Positions 48,101 through 61,400 of a stretch of DNA of 64,000 bases are shown piece after piece. This DNA is from Ectobius pallidus. Its lineage: Eukaryota > Arthropoda > Insecta > Blattodea > Ectobiidae. Every line of letters begins with the position of its first letter. Position 1 is the stretch's first letter. The stretch spans positions 558,001 to 622,000 of the forward strand of contig CAXKWD010000015.1 of NCBI GenBank assembly GCA_964059195.1, read 5' to 3'. A program made the position numbers and the translations under genes. A model generated the notes under the pieces. That model was not told where the DNA came from and made no database searches. It worked only from the letters and a program-made list of their open reading frames with translations.

Positions 48101-51100
48101 AAGCATTGAAATGTAAACGTTTTGTGTCTGAAATTGACATAGCTACGCAACAGTATATATTTTAAAAGTTTATAATAGGTAGCAATATTGTGTTTATAAA
48201 TGACATTGCTAAGAAAAGTTATTTTTTATGACATTGCTAGGCAACAGTTTCCGGTTTAAAATGGCATTGCTAGGCAACACTTTCGTGTTTTAAAACTCAT
48301 TGCTAGGCAACAGTATTCTTTCTGTTCAAGCAAAATTTACAACCCATGTTTTGCCATTAGCATTTCACCGATATTTTCATTGTATGTATTGATCATTGAG
48401 GGATTAAAAACTATTCCTTATAGATGACATTGCTAGGCAACAGTTTCGTATTTGGAGATGGCATTGCTAAGCTACAGTTTCTTGTTCAAAATGTCAATGC
48501 TAAGCAACAGTCAGGTGTTTTAAAAACTTCATTGCTAAGCAACAGTTTCCGGTTTAGACTGGCATCGCTAGGCAACACTTTTGTGATAGAAAAATTTAAT
48601 TGTTGGCAGCCAAATTGTCTTTAAAAGTTACATTGCTAGGAAAAGTTACGACTTTGAAAAATGCATTGAAAGGTAAAGGTTTTGTGTCCGAAATTGACAT
48701 TGCTACGCAACAGTATCTTTTTTTAAAAGCTTTTAATAGGTAGCAATATTATGATTAAAAATGACATTGCTAAGCAACAGATCTTTTTGATGACATTGCT
48801 AGGCAACAGTTTCCGGTTTAGACTGGCATGGCTAGGCAAAACTTTCGTGATAGAAAAATTACATTGTTAGGCAGCCAAATAGTATTTAAAAATTACATTG
48901 CTAGGAAAAAGTTTCGTCTTTGAATAATGCATTGAAATGTAAAAGTTTCGTGTCTGAAATTGACATAGCTACGCAACAGTATATATTTTAAAAGTTTATA
49001 ATAGGTAGCAATATTGTGTTTATAAATGACATTGCTAAGAAAAGTTATTTTTTATGACATTGCTAGGCAACAGTTTCCGGTTTAAGATGGCATTGCTAGG
49101 CAACACTTTCGTGTTTTAAAACTCATTGCTAGGCAACAGTATTCTTTCTGTTCAAGCAAAATTTACAACCCATGTTTTGCCATTAGCATTTCACCGATAT
49201 TTTCATTGTATGTATTGATCATTGAGGGATTAAAAACTATTCCTTATAGATGACATTGCTAGGCAACAGTTTCGTATTTGGAGATGGCATTGCTAAGCTA
49301 CAGTTTCTTGTTCAAAATGTCAATGCTAAGCAACAGTCAGGTGTTTTAAAAACTTCATTGCTAAGCAACAGTTTCCGGTTTAGACTGGCATCGCTAGGCA
49401 ACACTTTTGTGATAGAAAAATCTAATTGTTAGGCAGCCAAATTGTCTTTAAAAGTTACATTGCTAGGAAAAGTTACGACTTTGAAAAATGCATTGAAAGG
49501 TAAAGGTTTTGTGTCAGAAATATACATTGCTCCGCAACAGTATCTTTTTTTAGAAGCTTTTAATAGGTAGCAATATTATGTTTAAAAATGACATTGCTAA
49601 GCAACAGATCTTTTTGATAACATTGCTAGGCAACAGTTTCCGGTTTAGACTGTCATGGCTAGGCAAAACTTTCGTGATAGAAAAATTACATTGTTAGGCA
49701 GCCAAATTGTATTTAAAAATTACATTGCTAGGAAAAAGTTTCTCTTTGAAAAATGCATTGAAATGTAAAAGTTTTGTGTCTGAAATTGACATTGCTACGC
49801 AACAGTATATTTTTTTAAAAGTTTATAATAGGTAGCAATATTGTGTTTAAAAATGACATTGCTAAGCAACAGTTCTTTTTGACGACATTGCTAGGCAACA
49901 GTTCCCGGTTTAAAATGGCATTGCTAGGCAACACTTTCGTGTTTTAAAACTCATTGCTAGGCAACAGTATTCTTTCTATTCAAGCAAAATTTACAACCCA
50001 TGTTTTGCCATTAGCATTTCACCGATATTTTCATTGTATGTATTGATCATTGAGGGATTAAAAACTATTCCCTATAGATGACATTGCTAGGCAACAGTTT
50101 CGTATTTGGAGATGGCATTGCTAAGCTACAGTTCCTTGTTCAAAATGTCAATGCTAAGCAACAGTCAGGTGTTTTAAAAACTTCATTGCTAAGCAACAGT
50201 TTCCGGTTTAGACTGGCATCGCTAGGCAACACTTTTGTGATAGAAAAATCTAATTGTTAGGCAGCCAAATTGTCTTTAAAAGTTACATTGCTAGGAAAAG
50301 TTACGACTTTGAAAAATGCATTGAAAGGTAAAGGTTTTGTGTCAGAAATTGACATTGCTCCGCAACAGTATCTTTTTTTAAAAGTTTCTAATAGGTAGCA
50401 ATATTGTGTTTAAAAATGACATTGCTAAGCAACAGTTCTTTTTGACGACATTGCTAGGCAACAGTTTCCGGTTTAGACTGGCATGGCTAGGCAAAACTTT
50501 CGTGATAGAAAAATTACATTGTTAGGCAGACAAATAGTATTTAAAAATTACATTGCTAGGAAAACGTTTCGTCTTCGAATAAAGCATTGAAATGTAAACG
50601 TTTTGTGTCTGAAATTGACATAGCTACGCAACAGTATATATTTTAAAAGTTTATAATAGGTAGCAATATTGTGTTTATAAATGACATTGCTAAGAAAAGT
50701 TATTTTTTATGACATTGCTAGGCAACAGTTTCCGGTTTAAAATGGCATTGCTAGGCAACACTTTCGTGTTTTAAAACTCATTGCTAGGCAACAGTATTCT
50801 TTCTGTTCAAGCAAAATTTACAACCCATGTTTTGCCATTAGCATTTCACCGATATTTTCATTGTATGTATTGATCATTGAGGGATTAAAAACTATTCCTT
50901 ATAGATGACATTGCTAGGCAACAGTTTCGTATTTGGAGATGGCATTGCTAAGCTACAGTTTCTTGTTCAAAATGTCAATGCTAAGCAACAGTCAGGTGTT
51001 TTAAAAACTTCATTGCTAAGCAACAGTTTCCGGTTTAGACTGGCATCGCTAGGCAACACTTTTGTGATAGAAAAATTTAATTGTTGGCAGCCAAATTGTC

Positions 51101-51780
51101 TTTAAAAGTTACATTGCTAGGAAAAGTTACGACTTTGAAAAATGCATTGAAAGGTAAAGGTTTTGTGTCCGAAATTGACATTGCTACGCAACAGTATCTT
51201 TTTTTAAAAGCTTTTAATAGGTAGCAATATTATGATTAAAAATGACATTGCTAAGCAACAGATCTTTTTGATGACATTGCTAGGCAACAGTTTCCGGTTT
51301 AGACTGGCATGGCTAGGCAAAACTTTCGTGATAGAAAAATTACATTGTTAGGCAGCCAAATAGTATTTAAAAATTACATTGCTAGGAAAAAGTTTCGTCT
51401 TTGAATAATGCATTGAAATGTAAAAGTTTCGTGTCTGAAATTGACATAGCTACGCAACAGTATATATTTTAAAAGTTTATAATAGGTAGCAATATTGTGT
51501 TTATAAATGACATTGCTAAGAAAAGTTATTTTTTATGACATTGCTAGGCAACAGTTTCCGGTTTAAGATGGCATTGCTAGGCAACACTTTCGTGTTTTAA
51601 AACTCATTGCTAGGCAACAGTATTCTTTCTGTTCAAGCAAAATTTACAACCCATGTTTTGCCATTAGCATTTCACCGATATTTTCATTGTATGTATTGAT
51701 CATTGAGGGATTAAAAACTATTCCTTATAGATGACATTGCTAGGCAACAGTTTCGTATTTGGAGATGGCATTGCTAAGCT
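45147..51780 (+). repeat. Super-repeat of seven HORs, copy 2
   Basis: Overlaps the end of copy 1 and the start of the 2481-bp series, as expected for nested tandem growth. Similarity to copy 1 ends after 51731, where TTCAAAATGTC replaces TTCAAGATGTC. Its first bases, ATTTGGAGATGG at 45147, are the uninterrupted counterpart of the transposon target. Confidence 0.78.
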
Positions 51781-53385
51781 ACAGTTTCTTGTTCAAAATG
51801 TCAATGCTAAGCAACAGTCAGGTGTTTTAAAAACTTCATTGCTAAGCAACAGTTTCCGGTTTAGACTGGCATCGCTAGGCAACACTTTTGTGATAGAAAA
51901 ATCTAATTGTTAGGCAGCCAAATTGTCTTTAAAAGTTACATTGCTAGGAAAAGTTACGACTTTGAAAAATGCATTGAAAGGTAAAGGTTTTGTGTCAGAA
52001 ATATACATTGCTCCGCAACAGTATCTTTTTTTAGAAGCTTTTAATAGGTAGCAATATTATGTTTAAAAATGACATTGCTAAGCAACAGATCTTTTTGATA
52101 ACATTGCTAGGCAACAGTTTCCGGTTTAGACTGTCATGGCTAGGCAAAACTTTCGTGATAGAAAAATTACATTGTTAGGCAGCCAAATTGTATTTAAAAA
52201 TTACATTGCTAGGAAAAAGTTTCTCTTTGAAAAATGCATTGAAATGTAAAAGTTTTGTGTCTGAAATTGACATTGCTACGCAACAGTATATTTTTTTAAA
52301 AGTTTATAATAGGTAGCAATATTGTGTTTAAAAATGACATTGCTAAGCAACAGTTCTTTTTGACGACATTGCTAGGCAACAGTTCCCGGTTTAAAATGGC
52401 ATTGCTAGGCAACACTTTCGTGTTTTAAAACTCATTGCTAGGCAACAGTATTCTTTCTATTCAAGCAAAATTTACAACCCATGTTTTGCCATTAGCATTT
52501 CACCGATATTTTCATTGTATGTATTGATCATTGAGGGATTAAAAACTATTCCCTATAGATGACATTGCTAGGCAACAGTTTCGTATTTGGAGATGGCATT
52601 GCTAAGCTACAGTTCCTTGTTCAAAATGTCAATGCTAAGCAACAGTCAGGTGTTTTAAAAACTTCATTGCTAAGCAACAGTTTCCGGTTTAGACTGGCAT
52701 CGCTAGGCAACACTTTTGTGATAGAAAAATCTAATTGTTAGGCAGCCAAATTGTCTTTAAAAGTTACATTGCTAGGAAAAGTTACGACTTTGAAAAATGC
52801 ATTGAAAGGTAAAGGTTTTGTGTCAGAAATTGACATTGCTCCGCAACAGTATCTTTTTTTAAAAGTTTCTAATAGGTAGCAATATTGTGTTTAAAAATGA
52901 CATTGCTAAGCAACAGTTCTTTTTGACGACATTGCTAGGCAACAGTTTCCGGTTTAGACTGGCATGGCTAGGCAAAACTTTCGTGATAGAAAAATTACAT
53001 TGTTAGGCAGACAAATAGTATTTAAAAATTACATTGCTAGGAAAACGTTTCGTCTTCGAATAAAGCATTTAAATGTAAACGTTTTGTGTCTGAAATTGAC
53101 ATAGCTACGCAACAGTATATATTTTAAAAGTTTATAATAGGTAGCAATATTGTGTTTATAAATGACATTGCTAAGAAAAGTTATTTTTTATGACATTGCT
53201 AGGCAACAGTTTCCGGTTTAAAATGGCATTGCTAGGCAACACTTTCGTGTTTTAAAACTCATTGCTAGGCAACAGTATTCTTTCTGTTCAAGCAAAATTT
53301 ACAACCCATGTTTTGCCATTAGCATTTCACCGATATTTTCATTGTATGTATTGATCATTGAGGGATTAAAAACTATTCCTTATAG
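48424..53385 (+). repeat. Tandem super-repeat of three HORs (2481 bp, two full copies)
   Basis: Landmarks 48424, 49250, 50078 repeat as 50905, 51731, 52559, and a third copy begins at 53386. Every offset is 2481. The rare AAAAGTTTCTAATAGG near 50385 recurs near 52863. The earlier unit at 47905 has AAAAGCTTC, so the variant marks this triplet. Confidence 0.83.
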
Positions 53386-55035
53386 ATGACATTGCTAGGC
53401 AACAGTTTCGTATTTGGAGATGGCATTGCTAAGCTACAGTTTCTTGTTCAAAATGTCAATGCTAAGCAACAGTCAGGTGTTTTAAAAACTTCATTGCTAA
53501 GCAACAGTTTCCGGTTTAGACTGGCATCGCTAGGCAACACTTTTGTGATAGAAAAATTTAATTGTTGGCAGCCAAATTGTCTTTAAAAGTTACATTGCTA
53601 GGAAAAGTTACGACTTTGAAAAATGCATTGAAAGGTAAAGGTTTTGTGTCCGAAATTGACATTGCTACGCAACAGTATCTTTTTTTAAAAGCTTTTAATA
53701 GGTAGCAATATTATGATTAAAAATGACATTGCTAAGCAACAGATCTTTTTGATGACATTGCTAGGCAACAGTTTCCGGTTTAGACTGGCATGGCTAGGCA
53801 AAACTTTCGTGATAGAAAAATTACATTGTTAGGCAGCCAAATAGTATTTAAAAATTACATTGCTAGGAAAAAGTTTCGTCTTTGAATAATGCATTGAAAT
53901 GTAAAAGTTTCGTGTCTGAAATTGACATAGCTACGCAACAGTATATATTTTAAAAGTTTATAATAGGTAGCAATATTGTGTTTATAAATGACATTGCTAA
54001 GAAAAGTTATTTTTTATGACATTGCTAGGCAACAGTTTCCGGTTTAAGATGGCATTGCTAGGCAACACTTTCGTGTTTTAAAACTCATTGCTAGGCAACA
54101 GTATTCTTTCTGTTCAAGCAAAATTTACAACCCATGTTTTGCCATTAGCATTTCACCGATATTTTCGTTGTATGTATTGATCATTGAGGGATTAAAAACT
54201 ATTCCTTATAGATGACATTGCTAGGCAACAGTTTCGTATTTGGAGATGGCATTGCTAAGCTACAGTTTCTTGTTCAAGATGTCAATGCTAAGCAACAGTC
54301 AGGTGTTTTAAAAACATCATTGCTAAGCAACAGTTTCCGGTTTAGACTGGCATCGCTAGGCAACACTTTTGTGATAGAAAAATCTAATTGTTAGGCAGCC
54401 AAATTGTCTTTAAAAGTTACATTGCTAGGAAAATTTACGACTTTGAAAAATGCATTGAAAGGTAAAAGTTTTGTGTCAGAAATTGACATATCTCCGCAAC
54501 AGTATCTTTTTTTAAAAGCTTTTAATAGGTAGCAATATTATGATTAAAAATGACATTGCTAAGCAACAGATCTTTTTGATGACATTGCTAGGCAACAGTT
54601 TCCGGTTTAGACTGGCATGGCTAGGCAAAACTTTCGTGATAGAAAAATTACATTGTTAGGCAGCCAAATAGTATTTAAAAATTACATTGCTAGGAAAAAG
54701 TTTCGTCTTTGAATAATGCATTGAAATGTAAAAGTTTCGTGTCTGAAATTGACATAGCTACGCAACAGTATATATTTTAAAAGTTTATAATAGGTAGCAA
54801 TATTGTGTTTATAAATGACATTGCTAAGAAAAGTTATTTTTTATGACATTGCTAGGCAACAGTTTCCGGTTTAAAATGGCATTGCTAGGCAACACTTTCG
54901 TGTTAAAACTCATTGCTAGGCAACAGTATTCTTTCTATTCAAGCAAAATTTACAACCCATGTTTTGCCTTAGCATTTCACCGATATTTTCATTGTATGTA
55001 TTGATCATTGAGGGATTAAAAACTATTCCTTATAG

Positions 55036-56390
55036 ATGACATTGCTAGGCAACAGTTTCGTATTTGGAGATGGCATTGCTAAGCTACAGTTTCTTGTTCA
55101 AAATGTCAATGCTAAGCAACAGTCAGGTGTTTTAAAAACTTCATTGCTAAGCAACAGTTTCCGGTTTAGACTGGCATCGCTAGGCAACACTTTTGTGATA
55201 GAAAAATTTAATTGTTGGCAGCCAAATTGTCTTTAAAAGTTACATTGCTAGGAAAAGTTACGACTTTGAAAAATGCATTGAAAGGTAAAGGTTTTTTGTC
55301 CGAAATTGACATTGCTACGCAACAGTATTTTTTTTAAAAGCTTTTAATAGGTAGCAATATTATGTTTAAGAATGACATTGCTAAGCAACAGATCTTTTTG
55401 ATGACTTTGCTAGGCAACAGTTTCCGGTTTAGACTGGCATGGCTAGGCAAAACTTTCGTGATAGAAAAATTACATTGTTAGGCAGCCAAATTGTATTTAA
55501 AAATTACATTGCTATTAAAAAGTTTCACTTTGAAAAATGCATTGAAATGTAAAAGTTTTGTGTCTGAAATTGACATTGCTACGCAACAGTATAATTTTTT
55601 AAAAGTTTATAATAGGTAGCAATATTGTGTTTAAAAATGACATTGCTAAGCAACAGTTCTTTTTGACGACATTGCTAGGCAACAGTTCCCGGTTTAAAAT
55701 GGCATTGCTAGGCAACACTTTTGTGATAGAAAAATCTAATTGTTAGGCAGCCAAATTGTCTTTAAAAGTTACATTGCTAGGAAAAGTTACGACTTTGAAA
55801 AATGCATTGAAAGGTAAAGGTTTTGTGTCAGAAATTGACATTGCTCCGCAACAGTATCTTTTTTTAAAAGCTTCTAATAGGTAGCAATATTGTGTTTAAA
55901 AATGACATTGCTAAGCAACAGTTCTTTTTGACGACATTGCTAGGCAACAGTTTCCGGTTTAGACTGGCATGGCTAGGCAAAACTTTCGTGATAGAAAAAT
56001 TACATTGTTAGGCAGACAAATAGTATTTAAAAATTACATTGCTAGGAAAACGTTTCGTCTTCGAATAAAGCATTGAAATGTAAACGTTTTGTGTCTGAAA
56101 TTGACATAGCTACGCAACAGTATATATTTTAAAAGTTTATAATAGGTAGCAATATTGTGTTTATAAATGACATTGCTAAGAAAAGTTATATTTTATGACA
56201 TTGCTAGGCAACAGTTTCCGGTTTAAAATGGCATTGCTAGGCAACACTTTCGTGTTTTAAAACTCATTGCTAGGCAACAGTATTCTTTCTGTTCAAGCAA
56301 AATTTACAACCCATGTTTTGCCATTAGCATTTCACCGATATTTTCATTGTATGTATTGATCATTGAGGGATTAAAAACTATTCCTTATAG
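55036..56390 (+). repeat. Long HOR of 1355 bp: A-B-A-B-C
   Basis: Blocks are A 55195-55457, B 55458-55722, A 55723-55987, B 55988-56251, then C. One C is missing between the first B and the second A. The B-A junction matches the one at 24186, so the two loci share one ancestral rearrangement. Confidence 0.8.
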
Positions 56391-58430
56391 ATGACATTGC
56401 TAGGCAACAGTTTCGTATTTGGAGATGGCATTGCTAAGCTACAGTTTCTTGTTCAAGATGTCAATGCTAAGCAACAGTCAGGTGTTTTAAAAACATCATT
56501 GCTAAGCAACAGTTTCCGGTTTAGACTGGCATCGCTAGGCAACACTTTTGTGATAGAAAAATCTAATTGTTAGGCAGCCAAATTGTCTTTAAAAGTTACA
56601 TTGCTAGGAAAAGTTACGACTTTGAAAAATGCATTGAAAGGTAAAGGTTTTGTGTCAGAAATTGACATATCTCCGCAACAGTATCTTTTTTTAAAAGCTT
56701 TTAATAGGTAGCAATATTATGATTAAAAATGACATTGCTAAGCAACAGATCTTTTTGATGACATTGCTAGGTAACAGTTTCCGGTTTAGACTGGCATGGC
56801 TAGGCAAAACTTTCGTGATAGAAAAATTACATTGTTAGGCAGCCAAATAGTATTTAAAAATTACATTGCTAGGAAAAAGTTTCGTCTTTGAATAATGCAT
56901 TGAAATGTAAAAGTTTGGTGTCTGAAATTGACATAGCTACGCAACAGTATATATTTTAAAAGTTTATAATAGGTAGCAATATTGTGTTTATAAATGACAT
57001 TGCTAAGAAAAGTTATTTTTTATGACATTGCTAGGCAACAGTTTCCGGTTTAAAATGGCATTGCTAGGCAACACTTTCGTGTTAAAACTCATTGCTAGGC
57101 AACAGTATTCTTTCTATTCAAGCAAAACTTACAACCCATGTTTTGCCATTAGCATTTCACCGATATTTTCATTGTATGTATTGATCATGGAGGGATTAAA
57201 AACTATTCCTTATAGATGACATTCCTAGGCAACTGTTTCGTATTTGGAGATGGCATTGCTAAGCTAAAGTTTCTTGTTCAAAATGTCAATGCTAAGCAAC
57301 AGTCAGGTGTTTTAAAAACTTCATTGCTAAGCAACAGTTTCCGGTTTAGACTGGCATCGCTAGGCAACACTTTTGTGATGGAAAAATCTAATTGTTAGGC
57401 AGCCAAATTGTCTTTAAAAGTTACATTGCTAGGAAAAGTTACGACTTTGAAAAATGCATTGAAAGGTAAAGGTTTTGTGTCAGAAATATACATTGCTCCG
57501 CAACAGTATCTTTTTTTAGAAGCTTTTAATAGGTAGCAATATTATGTTTAAAAATGACATTGCTAAGCAACAGATCTTTTTGATAACATTGCTAGGCAAC
57601 AGTTTCCGGTTTAGACTGTCATGGCTAGGCAAAACATTCGTGATAGAAAAATTACATTGTTAGGCAGCCAAATTGTATTTAAAAATTACATTGCTAGGAA
57701 AAAGTTTCTCTTTGAAAAATGCATTGAAATGTAAAAGTTTTGTGTCTGAAATTGACATTGCTACGCAACAGTATATTTTTTTAAAAGTTTATAATAGGTA
57801 GCAATATTGTGTTTAAAAATGACATTGCTAAGCAACAGTTCTTTTTGACGACATTGCTAGGCAACAGTTCCCGGTTTAAAATGGCATTGCTAGGCAACAC
57901 TTTCGTGTTTTAAAACTCATTGCTAGGCAACAGTATTCTTTCTATTCAAGCAAAATTTACAACCCATGTTTTGCCATTAGCATTTCACCGATATTTTCAT
58001 TGTATGTATTGATCATTGAGGGATTAAAAACTATTCCCTATAGATGACATTGCTAGGCAACAGTTTCGTATTTGGAGATGGCATTGCTAAGCTACAGTTC
58101 CTTGTTCAAAATGTCAATGCTAAGCAACAATCAGGTGTTTTAAAAACTTCATTGCTAAGCAACAGTTTCCGGTTTAGACTGGCATCGCTAGGCAACACTT
58201 TTGTGATAGAAAAATCTAATTGTTAGGCAGCCAAAATGTCTTTAAAAGTTACATTGCTAGGAAAAGTTACGACATTGAAAAATTCATTGAAAGGTAAAGG
58301 TTTTGTGTCAGAAATTGACATTGCTCCGCAACAGTATCTTTTTTAAAAGCTTCTAATAGGTAGCAATATTGTGTTTAAAAATGACATTGCTAAGCAACAG
58401 TTCTTTTTGACGACATTGCTAGGCAACAGT
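55422..58430 (+). repeat. Duplicated segment, copy 2
   Basis: Partner of 23885-26893. Private changes include GGTAACAG near 56771. The copies part at about 58430, where this one keeps an A-type end (TTTAAACTGGCATGG) and the other turns into B. Confidence 0.8.
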
Positions 58431-61400
58431 TTCCGGTTTAAACTGGCATGGCTAGGCAAAACTTTCGTGATAGAAAAATTACATTGTTAGGCAGACAAAT
58501 AGTATTTAAAAATTACATTGCTAGGAAAACGATTCGTCTTCGAATAATGCATTGAAATGTAAACGTTTTGTGTCTGAAATTGACATAGCTACGCAACAGT
58601 ATATATTTTAAAAGTTTATAAAGGTAGCAATATTGTGTTTATAAATGACATTGCTAAGAAAAGTTATTTTTTATGACATTGCTAGGCAACAGTTTCCGGT
58701 TTAAAATGGCATTGCTAGGCAACACTTTCGTGTTTTAAAACTCATTGCTAGGCAACAGTATTCTTTCTGTTCAAGCAAAATTTACAACCCATGTTTTGCC
58801 ATTAGCATTTCACCGATATTTTCATTGTATGTATTGATCATTGAGGGATTAAAAACTATTCCTTATAGATGACATTGCTAGGCAACAGTTTCGTATTTGG
58901 AGATGGCATTGCTAAGCTACAGTTTCTTGTTCAAGATGTCAATGCTAAGCAACAGTCAGGTGTTTTAAAAACATCATTGCTAAGCAACAGTTTCCGGTTT
59001 AGACTGGCATCGCTAGGCAACACTTTTGTGATAGAAAAATCTAATTGTTAGGCAGCCAAATTGTCTTTAAAAGTTTCATTGCTAGGAAAAGTTACGACTT
59101 TGAAAAATGCATTGAAAGGTAAAGGTTTTGTGTCAGAAATTGACATATCTCCGCAACAGTATCTTTTTTTAAAAGCTTTTAATAGGTAGCAATATTATGA
59201 TTAAAAATGACATTGCTAAGCAACAGATCTTTTTGATGACATTGCTAGGCAACAGTTTCCGGTTTAGACTGGCATGGCTAGGCAAAACTTTCGTGATAGA
59301 AAAATTACATTGTTAGGCAGCCAAATAGTATTTAAAAATTACATTGCCACGAAAAAGTTTCGTCTTTGAATAATGCATTGAAATGTAAAAGTTTGGTGTC
59401 TGAAATTGACATAGCTACGCAACAGTATATATTTTAAAAGTTTATAATAGGTAGCAATATTGTGTTTATAAATGACATTGCTAAGAAAAGTTATTTTTTA
59501 TGACATTGCTAGGCAACAGTTTCCGGTTTAAAATGGCATTGCTAGGCAACACTTTCGTGTTAAAACTCATTGCTAGGCAACAGTATTCTTTCTATTCAAG
59601 CAAAATTTACAACCCATGTTTTGCCTTAGCATTTCACCGATATTTTCATTGTATGTATTGATCATTGAGGGATTAAAAACTATTCCTTATAGATGACATT
59701 CCTAGGCAACAGTTTCGTATTTGGAGATGGCATTGCTAAGCTACAGTTTCTTGTTCAAAATGTCAATGCTAAGCAACAGTCAGGTGTTTTAAAAACTTCA
59801 TTGCTAAGCAACAGTTTCCGGTTTAGACTGGCATCGCTAGGCAACACTTTTGTGATAGAAAAATTTAATTGTTGGCAGCCAAATTGTCTTTAAAAGTTAC
59901 ATTGCTAGGAAAAGTTACGACTTTGAAAAATGCATTGAAAGGTAAAGGTTTTTTGTCCGAAATTGACATTGCTACGCAACAGTATTTTTTTTAAAAGCTT
60001 TTAATAGGTAGCAATATTATGTTTAAGAATGACATTGCTAAGCAACAGATCTTTTTGATGACTTTGCTAGGCAACAGTTTCCGGTTTAGACTGGCATGGC
60101 TAGGCAAAACTTTCGTGATAGAAAAATTACATTGTTAGGCAGCCAAATTGTATTTAAAAATTACATTCCTAGGAAAAAGTTTCACTTTGAAAAATGCATT
60201 GAAATGTAAAAGTTTTGTGTCTGAAATTGACATTGCTACGCAACAGTATATTTTTTTAAAAGTTTATAATATGTAGCAATATTGTGTTTAAAAATGGCAT
60301 TGCTAAGCAACAGTTCTTTTTGACGACATTGCTAGGCAACAGTTCCCGGTTTAAAATGGCATTGCTAGGCAACACTTTCGTGTTTTAAAACTCATTGCTA
60401 GGCAACAGTATTCTTTCTGTTGAAGCAAAATTTACAACCCATGTTTTGCCATTAGCATTTCACCGATATTTTCATTGTATGTATTGATCATTGAGGGATT
60501 AAAAACTATTCCTTATAGATGACATTGCTAGGCAACAGTTTCGTATTTGGAGATGGCATTGCTAAGCTACAGTTTCTTGTTCAAGATGTCAATGCTAAGC
60601 AACAGTCAGGTGTTTTAAAAACATCATTGCTAAGCAACAGTTTCCGGTTTAGTCTGGCATCGCTAGGCAACACTTTTGTGATAGAAAAATCTAATTGTTA
60701 GGCAGCCAAATTGTCTTTAAAAGTTACATTGCTAGGAAAAGTTACGACTTTGAAAAATGCATTGAAAGGTAAAGGTTTTGTGTCAGAAATTGACATATCT
60801 CCGCAACAGTATCTTTTTTTAAAAGCTTTTAATAGGTAGCAATATTATGATTAAAAATGACATTGCTAAGCAACAGATCTTTTTGATGACATTGCTAGGC
60901 AACAGTTTCCGGTTTAGACTGGCATGGCTAGGCAAAACTTTCGTGATAGAAAAATTACATTGTTAGGCAGCCAAATAGTATTTAAAAATTACATTGCCAC
61001 GAAAAAGTTTCGTCTTTGAATAATGCATTGAAATGTAAAAGTTTGGTGTCTGAAATTGACATAGCTACGCAACAGTATATATTTTAAAAGTTTATAATAG
61101 GTAGCAATATTGTGTTTATAAATGACATTGCTAAGAAAAGTTATTTTTTATGACATTGCTAGGCAACAGTTTCCGGTTTAAAATGGCATTGCTAGGCAAC
61201 ACTTTCGTGTTAAAACTCATTGCTAGGCAACAGTATTCTTTCTATTCAAGCAAAATTTACAACCCATGTTTTGCCTTAGCATTTCACCGATATTTTCATT
61301 GTATGTATTGATCATTGAGGGATTAACAACTATTCCTTATAGATGACATTCCTAGGCAACAGTTTCGTATTTGGAGATGGCATTGCTAAGCTACAGTTTC

